Below are positions 31,546 through 42,940 of a stretch of DNA of 64,000 nt, piece after piece. Under the pieces are notes generated by a model that was given only the letters and a program-made list of their open reading frames with translations, did not search any database and had not been told where the DNA came from. The stretch covers positions 21,271,375-21,335,374 of the forward strand of contig CAIIXF020000005.1 in NCBI GenBank assembly GCA_903813345.2. Reading direction: 5' to 3'. The DNA comes from Owenia fusiformis. Lineage: Eukaryota; Annelida; Polychaeta; Sabellida; Oweniidae. Position numbers and translations under genes: made by a program. Position 1 is the stretch's first letter. The number at the start of each line of letters is the position of its first letter.

Positions 31546-32337
31546 ACATGGTGCAATTATTGGCAAATATCCCTATGGTCAAAATGAATCATTCGTAGGT
31601 GTAACATAAAGAATAAAATGTCATATAATACTTTGGAAAATATTAAAGTGCTCGGACACACATAAGCTGAGATAGGGATCATTTCGTTCAGTAAGGTTGT
31701 ATTGACTTACATGGGTCTGTGCACCATTGACTTAACATGAGGATATCAGCAGATCCCAATAGAGGCCATTGGTTTCCATTGATTATCACAGAAATACCAA
31801 AAATACACTATGACCTGAATCGATTGCAAACTTAATAATTTCACAATACGACACAAATGGTTTATCTCATCAAATGTGCAAATATGAAGTTTGCAATCGA
31901 TTCAGGTCATACTTAAAATTAAAAGATTGTACATTTTTTCATCATTTTTTTCCCTACAAAATGGCTATAGAAAAATGCTCCAAAAACAACTTTTACACTT
32001 ATAAAATATCATACAAGTTTGTAAAACCAAAGATTATACTATTATATTTCATTATGTAGTAACATATTTGGATAAGATGCAGGGATGCGTAGGATGTAAA
32101 TGGATTTTGACAGACACAAAAATACTTCCTGGTTTGGAATCTATGCCTCTACACTTCATGATTGAATTATGACCCTTATAAGTGGCCTATACATCAATAC
32201 AGTGCTGAATATTGGTCAACAAGATACTAGTGTGCATATAAATGTAATAATTGAAGCAGAATACTAATTTTGAAAAATCAGATGAATTATTTTTTTCCCA
32301 TGGGGAGATCCCAATGGAGGGTGTATAAGGTCCTTTA
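31546..32337 (+). mobile_element. dispersed element R1, most complete copy
   Basis: It lies between satellite sequence (CTATTCAAAC and TTCATTTGTAAACATCC). The edges AAAGGACATGGTGC and GTATAAGGTCCTTT are weakly inverted. A conspicuous hairpin lies at about 31808-31911: ACTATGACCTGAATCGATTG and CAATCGATTCAGGTCATACT. Another copy lies inverted at 40660-41330, and a 3' part at 43517-44066. Non-coding. Confidence 0.65.
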
Positions 32338-32393
32338 TTCATTTGTAAACATCCAATGTCCAGCTTCATTTACATTGTTGCATATGGGGTCAA

Positions 32394-32528
32394 CCCAGTT
32401 GTCCGAAACCCAGTTCTCCGAAACCCAGTTGTCCGAAACCCAGTTGTCCGAAACCCAGTTGTCCGAAACCCAGTTCTCCGAAACCCAGTTCTCCGAAACC
32501 CAGTTCTCCGAAACCCAGTTCTCCGAAA
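32394..32528 (+). repeat. 15-bp tandem array, left arm of FB2
   Basis: Nine copies of CAGTTGTCCGAAACC or CAGTTCTCCGAAACC. The variant with TTCTCC is clustered in the later units, indicating local homogenisation. Confidence 0.95.
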
Positions 32529-33524
32529 ATTAAAAAATTAAATGTCTTAGTAACGAATCTTGTCGCAACTTCGCGAATCAGGACAGCATTGGTATCACGT
32601 TGACATCGGTTAGCCCGGTCAATAATGGGTCCGAAAGTTCACGATCATATATATATTCTTACTAGATTCTCGGCACATAGACTTATATGGACATTCTACA
32701 AATTTTGAACCGCATTGTCCAGCACGAATCGCACTCCTTCTTGGTGAAAATTCAAGACTGCCGCCAACATTTTAGACAATTATCACAGTCGAAGAGAATA
32801 TTCTGGCGAAAGGAATATCTATCTCATTAGAATAACGTATGGACGTCCGTGACAATTATATATATTCATTTGATAATTTTTTTCATTCCCTTTTCTCAAT
32901 AAAATATGGTTAATTATGTTTTCCAATATCAATTGATAATATTTTTACGTTTAATTTTCGATAAATTAATAAAATATGCTCATTTCGTATAACTTATATA
33001 TGTGGCATATATACATATCTGATGTCTATCCTTTTTTCATCATAATATAAGAGGTTTGTATGTTTTAGTAGAAACGTATTCCTTTCCAAACATTTAGATT
33101 TAAGAATTTCTCCCATTGGTGATATTGTTCAAAATCAAAACTGTGTTTTGCGATATATTGAACTGTTGAAGTAAGTGTGTAATAGTTTGTAGTAGAGCCA
33201 AGATTTGATCTGTATCATGTACGTACCCTGCATAAAAAAATTCGTTTTTAGTGTGCCATAGATGTCAACCATTAACTATTGCAGAATCAAAAAAAGTTTT
33301 GTGAAAAATTAGGATAATGTTTCAAAAGTTATACACCGGACAATAAATAACTATACTCAATGCAGACAGGGAGTTTTAATTGCCCAAAAACTGAGTATCA
33401 TAATGCATTTGTATCTCTTTAGTATCTTGCATGACTCGTTCATATGAATTCTTTATTTCTACCTCGTTCCTTATACATTCTGAGACAGTTCAACCTTTGC
33501 CCCACGTCCTGTTCGTCGTTAGTA

Positions 33525-33968
33525 TGTTGTCACTCGATACGCGGTCACGCGGTCCTAACTTCGACCGTTAATTTGAATTTTTGACCTACCGGATATTTGA
33601 AAATCAATTACGAGTCTCATACTGCACCGTTTTTCTTCAAACTTGTTCCATTCAAAGCATGACAAAAATCTCTTTCTGATGGTACGTTATTATCTTAAAC
33701 AGAGTTCCTACTTCCAGCGTAATTTTGGTCCCCAGCTGTAAGAAGGCCTTAATCTAACAGCTGGGGAGTGGGGACCAAAACGCTGCTAGAACGAGGGACT
33801 CTTTACAATAAAGTAAAGCACTGACAGAAGTGCAATTTTGTTTTGCTTTTAATGGTATAATGGAAGAAAAACGGTGCAGTATGAGACTCGCAAAAAAATC
33901 CTTGATTTTCAAGCATCTGGTAGGTCAAAAATTCCAATTAACGGTCGAAGACCGCGTGATTGCAGAAA
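33525..33968. mobile_element. hairpin (TIR) element inside FB2, ~100-bp arms
   Basis: Left arm CACGCGGTC, TTCGACCGTTAATTTGAAT, GAGTCTCATACTGCACCGTT. Right arm AACGGTGCAGTATGAGACTC, ATTCCAATTAACGGTCGAAG, GACCGCGTG. A second short stem, GGTCCCCAGCTGT against ACAGCTGGGGA, lies in the centre (about 33730-33766). No coding sequence. Confidence 0.75.
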
Positions 33969-34321
33969 GTCAGAGACAGCACTCCTTTTTTCTTTTTAAA
34001 TCATGTATATATTTCTTATTTTATTACTTTGTATACATCAGGTCATTTTACAATATTGCAATATTTTTTTAAATAGGTACAATTGCAATTATTTAAAACA
34101 TTATTACAATAGTTTACAAATATAATGTAACATAAGTTGTTTAACCATTCATCAAAATAAGTATACTAAGTGTCTTGTACTTTATAGCCAAAGACAAGAG
34201 TTTTATACTTTTTCAAGCTTAATTCAATTTTAAAATCATCTTAAATATAATTTTCAAGTGGGTCTATTACATTAGTAGGCCTACTCTATGATATTGAAAG
34301 AACAAATGTTTATAGTATTCT

Positions 34322-34540
34322 CAGGCCCGTAGCCAGGGGGGGGGGGTTGGCAGGGTTCGGGCGAACCCCCCCCCCCCCCCTGGCCAAAAATTCTTTAAAA
34401 ATCATGCAGTTTTTCACCATTTTTAGCACTTTTCAAGTGATTTTGACCATATTTGGGCCTAAATTGTCAAATGTGAACCCCCCTGCGAATTTTTGAAAAC
34501 TGAACCCCCCCCCCCTTGGAAAATCCTGGCTACGGGCCTG
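34322..34540. mobile_element. hAT-type MITE, 219 bp
   Basis: The ends CAGGCCCGTAGCCAGGG and CCTGGCTACGGGCCTG are inverted and of the CAGGGGCGTAGCCAGG type common for hAT MITEs. ATTCT flanks both sides (34317-34321 and 34541-34545), shorter than the 8 bp expected for hAT. It contains G10 and C-rich homopolymers. Confidence 0.75.
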
Positions 34541-34605
34541 ATTCTACTTGTCTGAAAATATCACACTTGTCATTAACAATTAGTTTCCATCATGATCTTA
34601 GGAGT

Positions 34606-35072
34606 CACTGGCGAACCCAGAAAAAAGCCTAAAAAGGCCCTTTTGGTCAATACTGGGCCTTTTAAGGCCTTATTTTTCAATTTCAGGCCAAATATTTAAG
34701 ACAAGGCATTAACATGACAAAATGTCACCACCTAAAACAATTTGGTCAATTTAAGTCAGATTTGAACTTCTGAGAACATGTAGATGATTTAGAAAAAAAT
34801 TGAAGTCAGTCTAAACAGTATTTGTTAAGTTATAGGAAGTTGTAAGAAATTGTTACAGACGCCGGACGCCAACCTCCAACCACCAACCGCCAACCACCAA
34901 CCACCAACCGCCGTCGCAAAAAAATGGAGACCATAACATTATGTCACCACTTTTGGTGGTGACATAAAAACGGTCCTCAAAATTTCAAAATTTTGGCCAA
35001 CTTTTGGGTTTTAGGGAAGTTTTTTCTCTGACCTGAATTTGCCCCCCTTGTTTGTTCCCAGATCCGCCCCTG
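34606..35072. mobile_element. hAT-like MITE with a nested ATGTCACCACC element
   Basis: Ends CACTGGCGAACCCAG and CAGATCCGCCCCTG are imperfectly inverted; flanks GGAGT and GAAGT differ by one base. Inside, 34722-34966 is a separate repeat with ATGTCACCACC near both ends (inverted) and CCAACCACCAACCGCC runs. Its core (CTAAACAGTATTTGTTAAGTT) is also present, inverted, at about 47270-47320. Confidence 0.55.
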
Positions 35073-35077
35073 GAAGT

Positions 35078-35690
35078 AATTGTTTGCATGGTAGAATGTA
35101 ATGTAAAATTTTGTATTTGAAATTGGCCACTTTTTATTTTTGGATTGCTTTAAAAGAATCCAAGTATGTTGAAACAGCATTTGACTATTTTGAATTTCAC
35201 AAAGATTAATTCAAAATGATTCCAAATATGTTTAGTTGCTATAAGTTCCAGCAAGATTGAATATATGTCTCTAGGACTTGCATGTTTATCCAAAAATCTA
35301 TAATGCTTCAATTTACAGTCATAAAACCTTAAACTTACATTTGTATTAACATATATACGTACATCTGCTTGCCTCACTAAATATTTTAACTATATATTGA
35401 AATGGCAAAGATTGCTTAACAGTTATATATTCTGCCATCCGTTTGACCCTAGATTTGAGCTTCAGACCCTATATTTAAGGGGTCAGTACCCGGTGTTTGT
35501 AACAAATGGCAGGCTGTAACAATGTAAATGTTAATGCCTTAATCGTTAATGGATGAAGTGGGATGGGAGGTATCCCACTTATAGAGGTCCATTTAACATT
35601 AATGAGTTGGTCTTGGCACTCTGAAATGTTCCACTTGACATATTTCACTCCAATCCATCTAGCTCTATGAACGAGCACTCTTTCATTGGT
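35078..35690. other. unrecognised part of FB2
   Basis: AT-rich, no frame or repeat recognised; lies between the nested MITEs and the region shared with FB1. Confidence 0.4.
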
Positions 35691-36608
35691 AAAGGGTGTA
35701 TTTGAGAGTAAATATCAACTGAACGATTCCTCCATGGGCTAGTATTTAGCCTAATAAAAACTGTCGAAAGATGAAAATACAGGTGATACAGATCTTCAAA
35801 TAAACAAAGTTAAATTATGCTATTCTCATTGCAAAGTGGCGTTTACATATTAACATACATAGGGGTCTACAATTTTTAAACCAATTTTCTTTATGCCCCA
35901 TGGGGCTTTTTGAGAGGGAACAACATTTTTCCAATGCGTGATGGGCGTTCATAAAAGGGAAATAGTTTTCCCAAGCCAATGGGCATTTATTTAGTAAAGT
36001 TGACGTCGTGTACATCTTTTGAAACCAAAAATTATTCTTCATTTAGGTACTCTGTTCGAGAAATAGAGATTAAATTCAAAAAGATGAAGTGAGTACATGG
36101 CGAAAATGAAACTTCTTGCGAATGGGAGAACATCCAATTTGATACGAGGACAGCCTGTCTTCGTTTCCAGTTAATCCCAAGTGATTACGTTTAGAATGTT
36201 TTGTTCTTTTACATTTTACGATTTGATAAGAGACAGAGACTAAGAAATTAAATGCGACGAAACATTTTGACAACGTAATATGTGTACTGTTTATTCTTAA
36301 AGTTTTATGCGTTAACTTATTTTATGGGTTTCAAAATGTTTCATTTTATTTTGCCTATATAAAATGTATTGAATAAGATAAGATCAACTGTTCCGTAATA
36401 TATATTGTGTTTTGATGACCTTTTTTAGAATCACAATGTAAAATAAATCCCCCGTTCCTGTCATTCTGGTAACGCCGTGTAATGGATGCAATTCAAAGTG
36501 AGAGAGAGATCTATACATCAGAATGCGTCCATGCCATTAATTTTGCCAAATACATGACATGAAACTGGCTTGAGGTGCGTCCCCCTTTATCTGGTAAATT
36601 ATGACTAA

Positions 36609-36806
36609 ATTTTTCGGACAACTGGGTTTCGGACAACTGGGTTTCGGAGAACTGGGTTTCGGAAAAATGGGTTTCGGACAACTGGGTTTCGGACAACTGG
36701 GTTTCGGACAACTGGGTTTCGGACAACTGGGTTTCGGACAACTGGGTTTCGGACAACTGGGTTTCGGACAACTGGGTTTCGGACAACTGGGTTTCGGACA
36801 ACTGGG
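36609..36806 (-). repeat. 15-bp tandem array, right arm of FB2 (inverted)
   Basis: Thirteen copies of GGTTTCGGACAACTG, with GGAGAACTG and GGAAAAATG variants near the inner end and near-perfect copies toward the outer end. Confidence 0.95.
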
Positions 36807-36823
36807 GTGCACCCGTTGCATAT

Positions 36824-37265
36824 ATACATTTTATATTTTCTATACGACAAATAAATTATGTGCTTCTATTTTAACCCTTTGAACACTAATAAAACACTGA
36901 TAAAATGTTTTCAGATATTATTCTAGGTATTCAAACAATTGTATATTCAGTTGTAAACATCGACCATTTATCTTCATTTACAATGTGGCATATATACATT
37001 TTATAATTTCTAGACAGCGGATTATGTGCTCCTGTACTATTTTAACCCTTTGAACAAGAATGCTGATAAAATGTTTTCTTGTATTATTATATTCAAACAA
37101 TTATATTTAAAAGTGAAAATCTAATGTTTATTTATCTTCATTTATAATGCTGCAAATATACATTTTACAATTTCTAGACTACTGGTTGTGTGCTTCTCTA
37201 ACAGTTTAACTTTGAACACTAAATACAAATGAAAATGTTTTTATTATTAATTGTTCTATTCTAGC
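36824..37265 (+). repeat. ~157-bp satellite, block 2
   Basis: Continues from the left side of FB2: TTTAACCCTTTGAACACTAA, CATTTTATAATTTCTAGACA, ATTTATCTTCATTTACAATG. About three units, with decay at the right end. Confidence 0.8.
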
Positions 37266-38021
37266 AATTACTAAGATGCGAGTAGGTAATTACCAGTTTC
37301 GTCACCAGGTGGCTTATTCAGGGGAAATAACATTGCAGGGTATTACAAAGTTCCCTTAACAGGAAATGACAGAACAGGAATCGACAAAACCATGCTGGAT
37401 TTCAAACGTCTTTTGAACCAAGATATCAAAGTTCTGTTTTGACCTCCACTCAGTTTAACTAGTTTCACCTATCATTTACATAATCAGGATCACAATGTAC
37501 ACAGTCAGAATGACCCTAAACAGGATGAAATAACTTTTTCAGCCCTCTGAAAATGTGACTGAAAAATAGCCAAAAGTAGGAGCTTAGGAAAGGTCACTGA
37601 ACAGAATCTTTTCAATTTTTCAGAAAATGTGCCAAATATATTGCTCTAAATGATACAATGTTGAAATTTGATCAAACTGATGTTTTCATAGTTTCAGAAA
37701 GATCTGATCTAGTTTCTAGATATTTTTACATGTAAATGTCTGTTACAACATCCTAGACAGTGAGCTTGACTGTGAATTTTATAGTTCAACCTTCACAAAT
37801 GCCCGGTTATGGTGAGGTACAACACAAACAACTTGAATTTGCGTACAATATCTCAGGTAAATGTACACTCGCATTTCACTATACACTACATTTTGAGTTT
37901 ATGTTGGTTTAACCTGAGACCAAGACTTTTGTTAGTCTCAGGTTTAACTATGAAATTCACTGTAAAAACATATTCATCTGCATTAGTATTTGAAGGGTTG
38001 AAATATTTCGAAAGGGTGACA
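37266..38021. other. unrecognised sequence with decayed satellite at its right edge
   Basis: Nothing identified from 37266 to about 37960; the last ~50 bp look like an inverted satellite unit (GCATTAGTATTTGAAGGGTT). Confidence 0.45.
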
Positions 38022-38989
38022 GGTCATCTCAACCCCAAGTCATCTCAACCCCAAGTCAAGTCAACCCCAGTAAAACTCAACCCCAAGTCAACTCAACCCT
38101 GTAAAACTCAACCCCAGTAAAACTCAGCCCTATTCATTTGTGCAATGTCTAATTAAATTTTTTATGATGAATAATTTAAGTCATTCATTTCTGAAAATCT
38201 AGCATTTTGCATGATACTTTGAATAGAAAGTTGTTATAGTATTCAAAAAAACGGTTAAGCTCAAGGATAATTCATCAAGTTGTCACTATTATTTAATTTA
38301 AGACCTCTTTTGAAATCAAATTTTAGATAATTTTGAAATATAACAATGTAATATTACTTTTTTATTTATATGAATATGCATTAACAAAATCATTCACATA
38401 TACTAATTAATAGACTGAAAGCAAATAGGCGTAGTAGTAGGCGCACACACCCTCCCCCCAATTTTGAGGGAAGTTGCATCATTTTTTGTCAAAACATATC
38501 TTTTTTTGGCTCGCTTATGCCACGATCGGTACCCCCTGACTGAAAACCTGATTTTGTGGGCGATGGCATCCCTCCTGACTGAAAGCTGGCTATGCCCCTG
38601 GAAAGCAATGGTTATATTCCAGTTTTCCAAACAATCATGAGTGTCAACCTCATAGTGATTACAACAAAACAAATGTATTAGCAAGATTAATAAAATGACC
38701 CATATTTTAATCCTATTAGTACCATATTGACATTTCAGAGATAATTCACTATTAACTATAATCTAAAAAGGCAGTGGTCTAAGAATGAAAATCACAAACT
38801 GAATAATCAGAATTATTTTTATGAAATAAACTTTCTTATAATTTTATCAATATAGAGAAATATAGGGGTTGAGTTTTACTGGGGTTGAGTTTTACAGGGT
38901 TGAGTTGACTTGGGGTTGAGTTTTACTGGGGTTGACTTGACTTGGGGTTGAGTTTTACTGGGTTGAGTTGACTTGGGGTTGAGATGACC
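38022..38989. mobile_element. foldback-like element FB3 with CAACCCC-type inverted arrays
   Basis: The ends GGTCATCTCAACCCCAAGTC and GACTTGGGGTTGAGATGACC are perfect inverted repeats. Each opens an array of CTCAACCCC units separated by AAGTCA or AGTAAAA spacers: left 38022-38130 (about 8 units), right 38868-38989 (about 9 units, opposite orientation). The core is AT-rich and contains a hAT MITE. It is inserted in an inverted block of the ~157-bp satellite. No clear target duplication. It has the same architecture as FB1/FB2 but an unrelated unit. Confidence 0.75.
38425..38600. mobile_element. hAT-type MITE, 176 bp, 8-bp duplication
   Basis: Exact GAAAGCAA on both sides (38417-38424 and 38601-38608). 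The right end GCTGGCTATGCCCCTG is of the CAGGGGCATAGCCAGC type; the left end ATAGGCGTAGTAGTAGGC is a decayed inverse. The 8-bp duplication and the end type support hAT. Located in the core of FB3. Confidence 0.75.
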
Positions 38990-39680
38990 AGGAAGCGTTC
39001 AAAAGCATACGATCCTTAGTCTAGAAATTATAAAATGTATATATGCAACAATGTAAAAGAAGCTAAATGGACATTGGATGTTTACAACTGAATACAATTG
39101 TTTCAGTAAAATAACACATGAAAACAATTTCATCCATATAAGTGCTCAAAGGGTTAAAATATTAAAGAAGCAAATAATCAGTGGTCTTGAAATGAAAAAA
39201 TCGATATATGCAACATTGTAAATAAAGATAAATGAACATTGCATTTTTACTACTGAATACAATTGTTCGAATCGCTAGAAAAATACAAGTAAACATTTTA
39301 TCAGAATTAGTGTTCAAGGGGTTAAAATAGTACAGAAGCACATAATCTGTAGTCTATAAATTATAAAATGTATACATGAAGCAAAATAAATGAAGCTTAA
39401 TGGACATTGGATGTTTACAACTGAATACAATTGTCAAAATAACACATAGAAACATTTTCATCAGTATTGGTGCCCTAAGGGTTAAATTAGTATAGAAGTA
39501 CCTAATCAGTAGTCTAGAAATATATAAAATGTATGTACAGTGTATGTGTTTTTGCAACTTTGTAAATGAAGATAAATGAACATTGGATATTTACAATATA
39601 ATACGATTGTTTGAATAGAATAATACATGAAATCATTTCCAGTAATATTAGTGTTTAAAGGGTTAATACCTCTAAAATCA
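38990..39680 (-). repeat. ~157-bp satellite, block 3 (inverted)
   Basis: Four to five units in reverse orientation: GTCTAGAAATTATAAAATGT, AATGGACATTGGATGTTTAC, AACTGAATACAATTGT, TCAAAGGGTTAAAATA. Confidence 0.8.
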
Positions 39681-40139
39681 ATATACATGTATATCCAATT
39701 GAGAAAAGCATAAACATTTATGTAGATTAGAACATTATATAACTGTGTATGTTGGATTAACATTATCTATTTGTAAATTATTTTTAGAATCATTTATGTC
39801 ACGGGCTTTTGAAATATAGTGAAATACTGAAAAAATATGGCAGAAAAAATATGGCAATTTTTTAAATTTTTTTTTGAAAAAAAACAATGACTTTGGAAAA
39901 CACAAATACCATGGCACTTTATCCTTTATTAAACCAAGTTTATAATAAAATTGTAAAGATATGTAGTATAGCCCCACTTTTTAACCAACTTTTAGGATTC
40001 AAAGGGTTAATTATTCAAAACCGTTATTCACATAAATGCCAAAAAATTCAAAAGATACTTCAGACATTTCTATTCAATAATATACATTCATCATCCCAAT
40101 TGCTTAGAGAAAAGAACTTTAAAAAATATTTTGTCTAGC
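39681..40139. other. unrecognised AT-rich sequence
   Basis: No frame, splice-like segment or repeat identified. Confidence 0.45.
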
Positions 40140-40660
40140 CACCCCTATGTCAGAAAATGGAAAGAGGGCGCCACTATAATAGCTAATTAAAAATTCGCTG
40201 ACCATTTTCCAGACAAGCACCTCATATATTCTTGGAGCCTGGGGTATGTGCTTAAGGTTGAGAGAGTCAAATTCCATAACTTTTACATTTTCTGTAGGAC
40301 CCCGTCAGCAACAGTAGTAAGTGTTTTATATGGGGATTATATATGTACTTTACTTGTTTACATGAACGTAAATCATTACAGCAAATCTGCAGTCTTCCGG
40401 GTTTTATCTTGGTTTGAATGGTCTTATTGGGGCTTTTCGACTTTGAAACAAACCTTACCCAAATAGATTTGTGTCTCGTGAACATTTTTGTAAATAGTTA
40501 TTAGAAACAATTCTGAAAGAATATCACATATTTTTGTCTTCCTGATTTCAGTCATGAATTACGTCAATTTCCTGTGCAAACATTGGGTAGACGTCGTCCT
40601 TACCGGATGCCCAAACGTGTCAGGAACACATAGATACTCGAATGATGTTGATGTTGATTG
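40140..40660 (-). repeat. inverted copy of the repeat at 16100-16660
   Basis: GGCGCCACTATAATAGCTAA, GACAAGCACCTCATATATTC, GTCAAATTCCATAACTTTTA and GGACCCCGTCAGCAAC correspond in reverse to 16505-16650. It abuts the R1 copy at 40660. Confidence 0.7.
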
Positions 40661-41330
40661 GACATCACTAGTATCTTGTTAACCTATATTCAGCACTGTA
40701 TTGATGAATGGGCCACTTCTTCAATCATAAAGTGTACAGGGGTGGAGATGCCAAACCAGGAAGTCTTTTTGTGTCTGTCAAAATCCATTTGCATCCTACA
40801 TCCCTACATCTTATCCAAATATGTTATTAATAATGAAACATAAAGAAACATAACAGTATAATCTTTGGATTAACAAAATTGTATGGGATTTCATAAGTGT
40901 AAAAGTTGCTTTTGAAGCATTTTTCTATAGCCATTTTGTAGGAAAAAAATGATGAACAAAAGTATAATCTTTTAATTTGAAGTATGACCTGACTCGATTG
41001 CAAACTTTATATTTGCACATCTGATGTGATATACCATTTGTGTCAAATTCTATTCAATATTTAATTTGCAATTGATTCAGGTCATAGTGTATTTTAGGTA
41101 TTTTTGTGAAAATCAATAGAAACCAATGGCCTCCATTGGAATCTGATGGTATCCACATGTTAAGTCAATAGAACACATCCAATGTCAAGTCAATACACCC
41201 TTGCTGAACTTATTGACCTCAACCTCAGCCGATGTGGGTCCAAACGCTTAAATATTTTCCAAAGTATTATTTGACATTGTATTCTTTATGTTACACCTAA
41301 AAATGATTCATTTTGTTCATGGGGAATTAT
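40660..41330 (-). mobile_element. element R1, inverted copy
   Basis: ACTAGTATCTTGTTAACCTA, TTCAGCACTGTATTGATG, ATGACCTGACTCGATTGCAA and AATTGATTCAGGTCATAGTG match 31546-32210 in reverse, including the two arms of the R1 hairpin. Confidence 0.7.
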
Positions 41331-41574
41331 ATCAAATAAGGTTGGCATTTTTCTTTTTCAATGTTCATTCATTCAATTTGCAAAACTTGTCTCCAAGAAT
41401 AATGTTTTTTACCTGTTTGCTGAGTGATTTTTCCTTTTGATTTGCTAATGAACAACATGCATGGTTGGACAGTAAAAATTGTCAAATCTAAAGCCCCATG
41501 ATCTATTAAATACATATTACTGAACCTCTGTGTTCCACGTACACATGTTTTACTGTACATGTATTTTCTTTCAG

Positions 41575-41671
41575 AGTGTGGACAATACAGCCTACCCCAG
41601 TAACCCTTGCCACAATTATATCAAAATCTGGCCTGTTGTCTCTCGAGTGGGCTACAAGTATGGATAGAATG
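41575..41671 (+). CDS. WDR91: WDR91 exon c: propeller blade 1-2
   Basis: Acceptor TTTCTTTCAG ends at 41574; the donor GTAAAT starts at 41672. It encodes KVWTIQPTPVTLATIISKSG followed by LLSLEWATSMDRM, matching the WDR91 order of a blade-closing VW strand and then LLSLEWAT. The first base completes the split Lys codon left at 12359, and the exon ends in phase 0. The frame agrees with both neighbours despite the 29-kb upstream intron. Confidence 0.92.
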
Positions 41672-41699
41672 GTAAATTATCCCAACAAACGAAGTTCAG

Positions 41700-42340
41700 T
41701 AGGAATATAGTGAAGCCGACCATCTGTCAGTCAGTCCGTTTGCCAGTCCGTCTGTTCATCAATCTGTCTGTCCGTCCGGAAGATAACTCGAATACTAAGA
41801 AACAGATTTTTTCATATTTGGTGGAAAGATGTATATTGGTGAATATGTTGGCGCAAAAAAAGCTGCTACTTTAAAAATGGCGGGAATTTTTCACAAAAAT
41901 CTTATGTTTTTCATGTTAAACCAAAGTAATAATTATTATTATTTGAAATTTTGGAAGTATATCCACAACATCTTTTTCACATATGTTCCGTGTTTTTCAC
42001 CATGACCCCCAGGGTTCATGAATTGGGTTGGGAAAACAGGAATTTGCGTTAAGGCACAGCTGGAAAACAACATGTTGGGAAAAAATTGCTATAGCCTACC
42101 TGCACATGTTATTTTTTGGTACAAAATTAAATCTGAAGGCATGTGTGTATTTCCTTGCTATCTTCAGGAAAGTATCATTACATTCTCTACTTTTAGTAAA
42201 CCTGGAAACAGGTCAATGGTAGCTCCTGTGTTGTCTGGAAACTTTAAAAGAAAATTTGGAAAAATAGAAAGCGTGAAATATCAGAATTTCCTGGAGTTCC
42301 CATTGACCTCGTACCAGATTTACTAAAACAAGACATTATT
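41700..42340. repeat. GTCCGTCC-type dispersed repeat, single copy
   Basis: It starts just after exon c with CAGTCAGTCCGTTTGCCAGTC and TCTGTCTGTCCGTCCGGAAG, then AGATAACTCGAATACTAAG. This matches the opening plan of the AGCTCAC and ATGTCCCC repeats (a GTCCGTCC run then a sensitive AT-rich body), but no second copy was found in the window. Confidence 0.45.
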
Positions 42341-42869
42341 TATATCCAAAGAACATGTGTACGTTTTTATAGATTTCATTACATAAAATATAACATATTA
42401 CAAAACTTTTTGGCATGGGGAGACGGCTATCTATCGATCAGAGCTTGCGTAATTGTATACAAAAGAAACGATTACGTAATCATGAGAGGGCGAAGGGGTG
42501 GGGGCGGGTAAGCGTCCAACTTCCTCAAGATGTGAAGCTAAAACTGTGTAAACCAAACTACTACAGGACAGGTGGTATAGCATTAAGATAAGTTATTGTC
42601 CTGGCCTACATGTAATTGGATCTGTCAACAGACTTTTAATTGGGCTGGTAGGACAGACACCGTTCTCTGTGATATGAACCAGATTTAACAAATTACTTGT
42701 TAAATCACAATGTAAATATACTTTCCTGAAAAAAGCAAGGAAATTAACACAGGCCTTCATACTTTATTTTGTACCAGAAAATTACATGTGCATTCCCAAA
42801 TGTTATTTTCCAGCTGTACCTTAATTTTGAGATGTGTTTGAAGTATCATTAGCTTTATTATACTCAAAT
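42341..42869. other. unrecognised intronic sequence
   Basis: Nothing identified; a GGGGTGGGGGCGGG patch lies at about 42496-42509. Confidence 0.4.
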
Positions 42870-42940
42870 GAAAGGTACCCTGCGTGCAGAGTCTAGTTAA
42901 ACTACACTCTGCCTAGTAGAGACCATATTACAGTTTAGTA

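Larger units (their letters stand above)
32386..36814 (-). mobile_element. foldback-like element FB2, 4.4 kb, 9-bp duplication
   Basis: Ends GGGGTCAACCCAGTTGTCCG and CGGACAACTGGGGTGCACCC with exact GTTGCATAT on both sides (32377-32385 and 36815-36823). Relative to FB1 it is inverted. Its right ~1.1 kb matches the FB1 core (CAAATACATGACATGAAACTG, CGTTTCCAGTTAATCCCAAG, TTTTTGAGAGGGAACAACAT) and its left ~200 bp matches the FB1 right end (AACGAATCTTGTCGCAACTT). About 3 kb in the middle (32620-35690) is absent from FB1 and holds other small elements but no transposase frame that I recognise. Rejoining the flanks restores the ~157-bp satellite. Confidence 0.85.
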
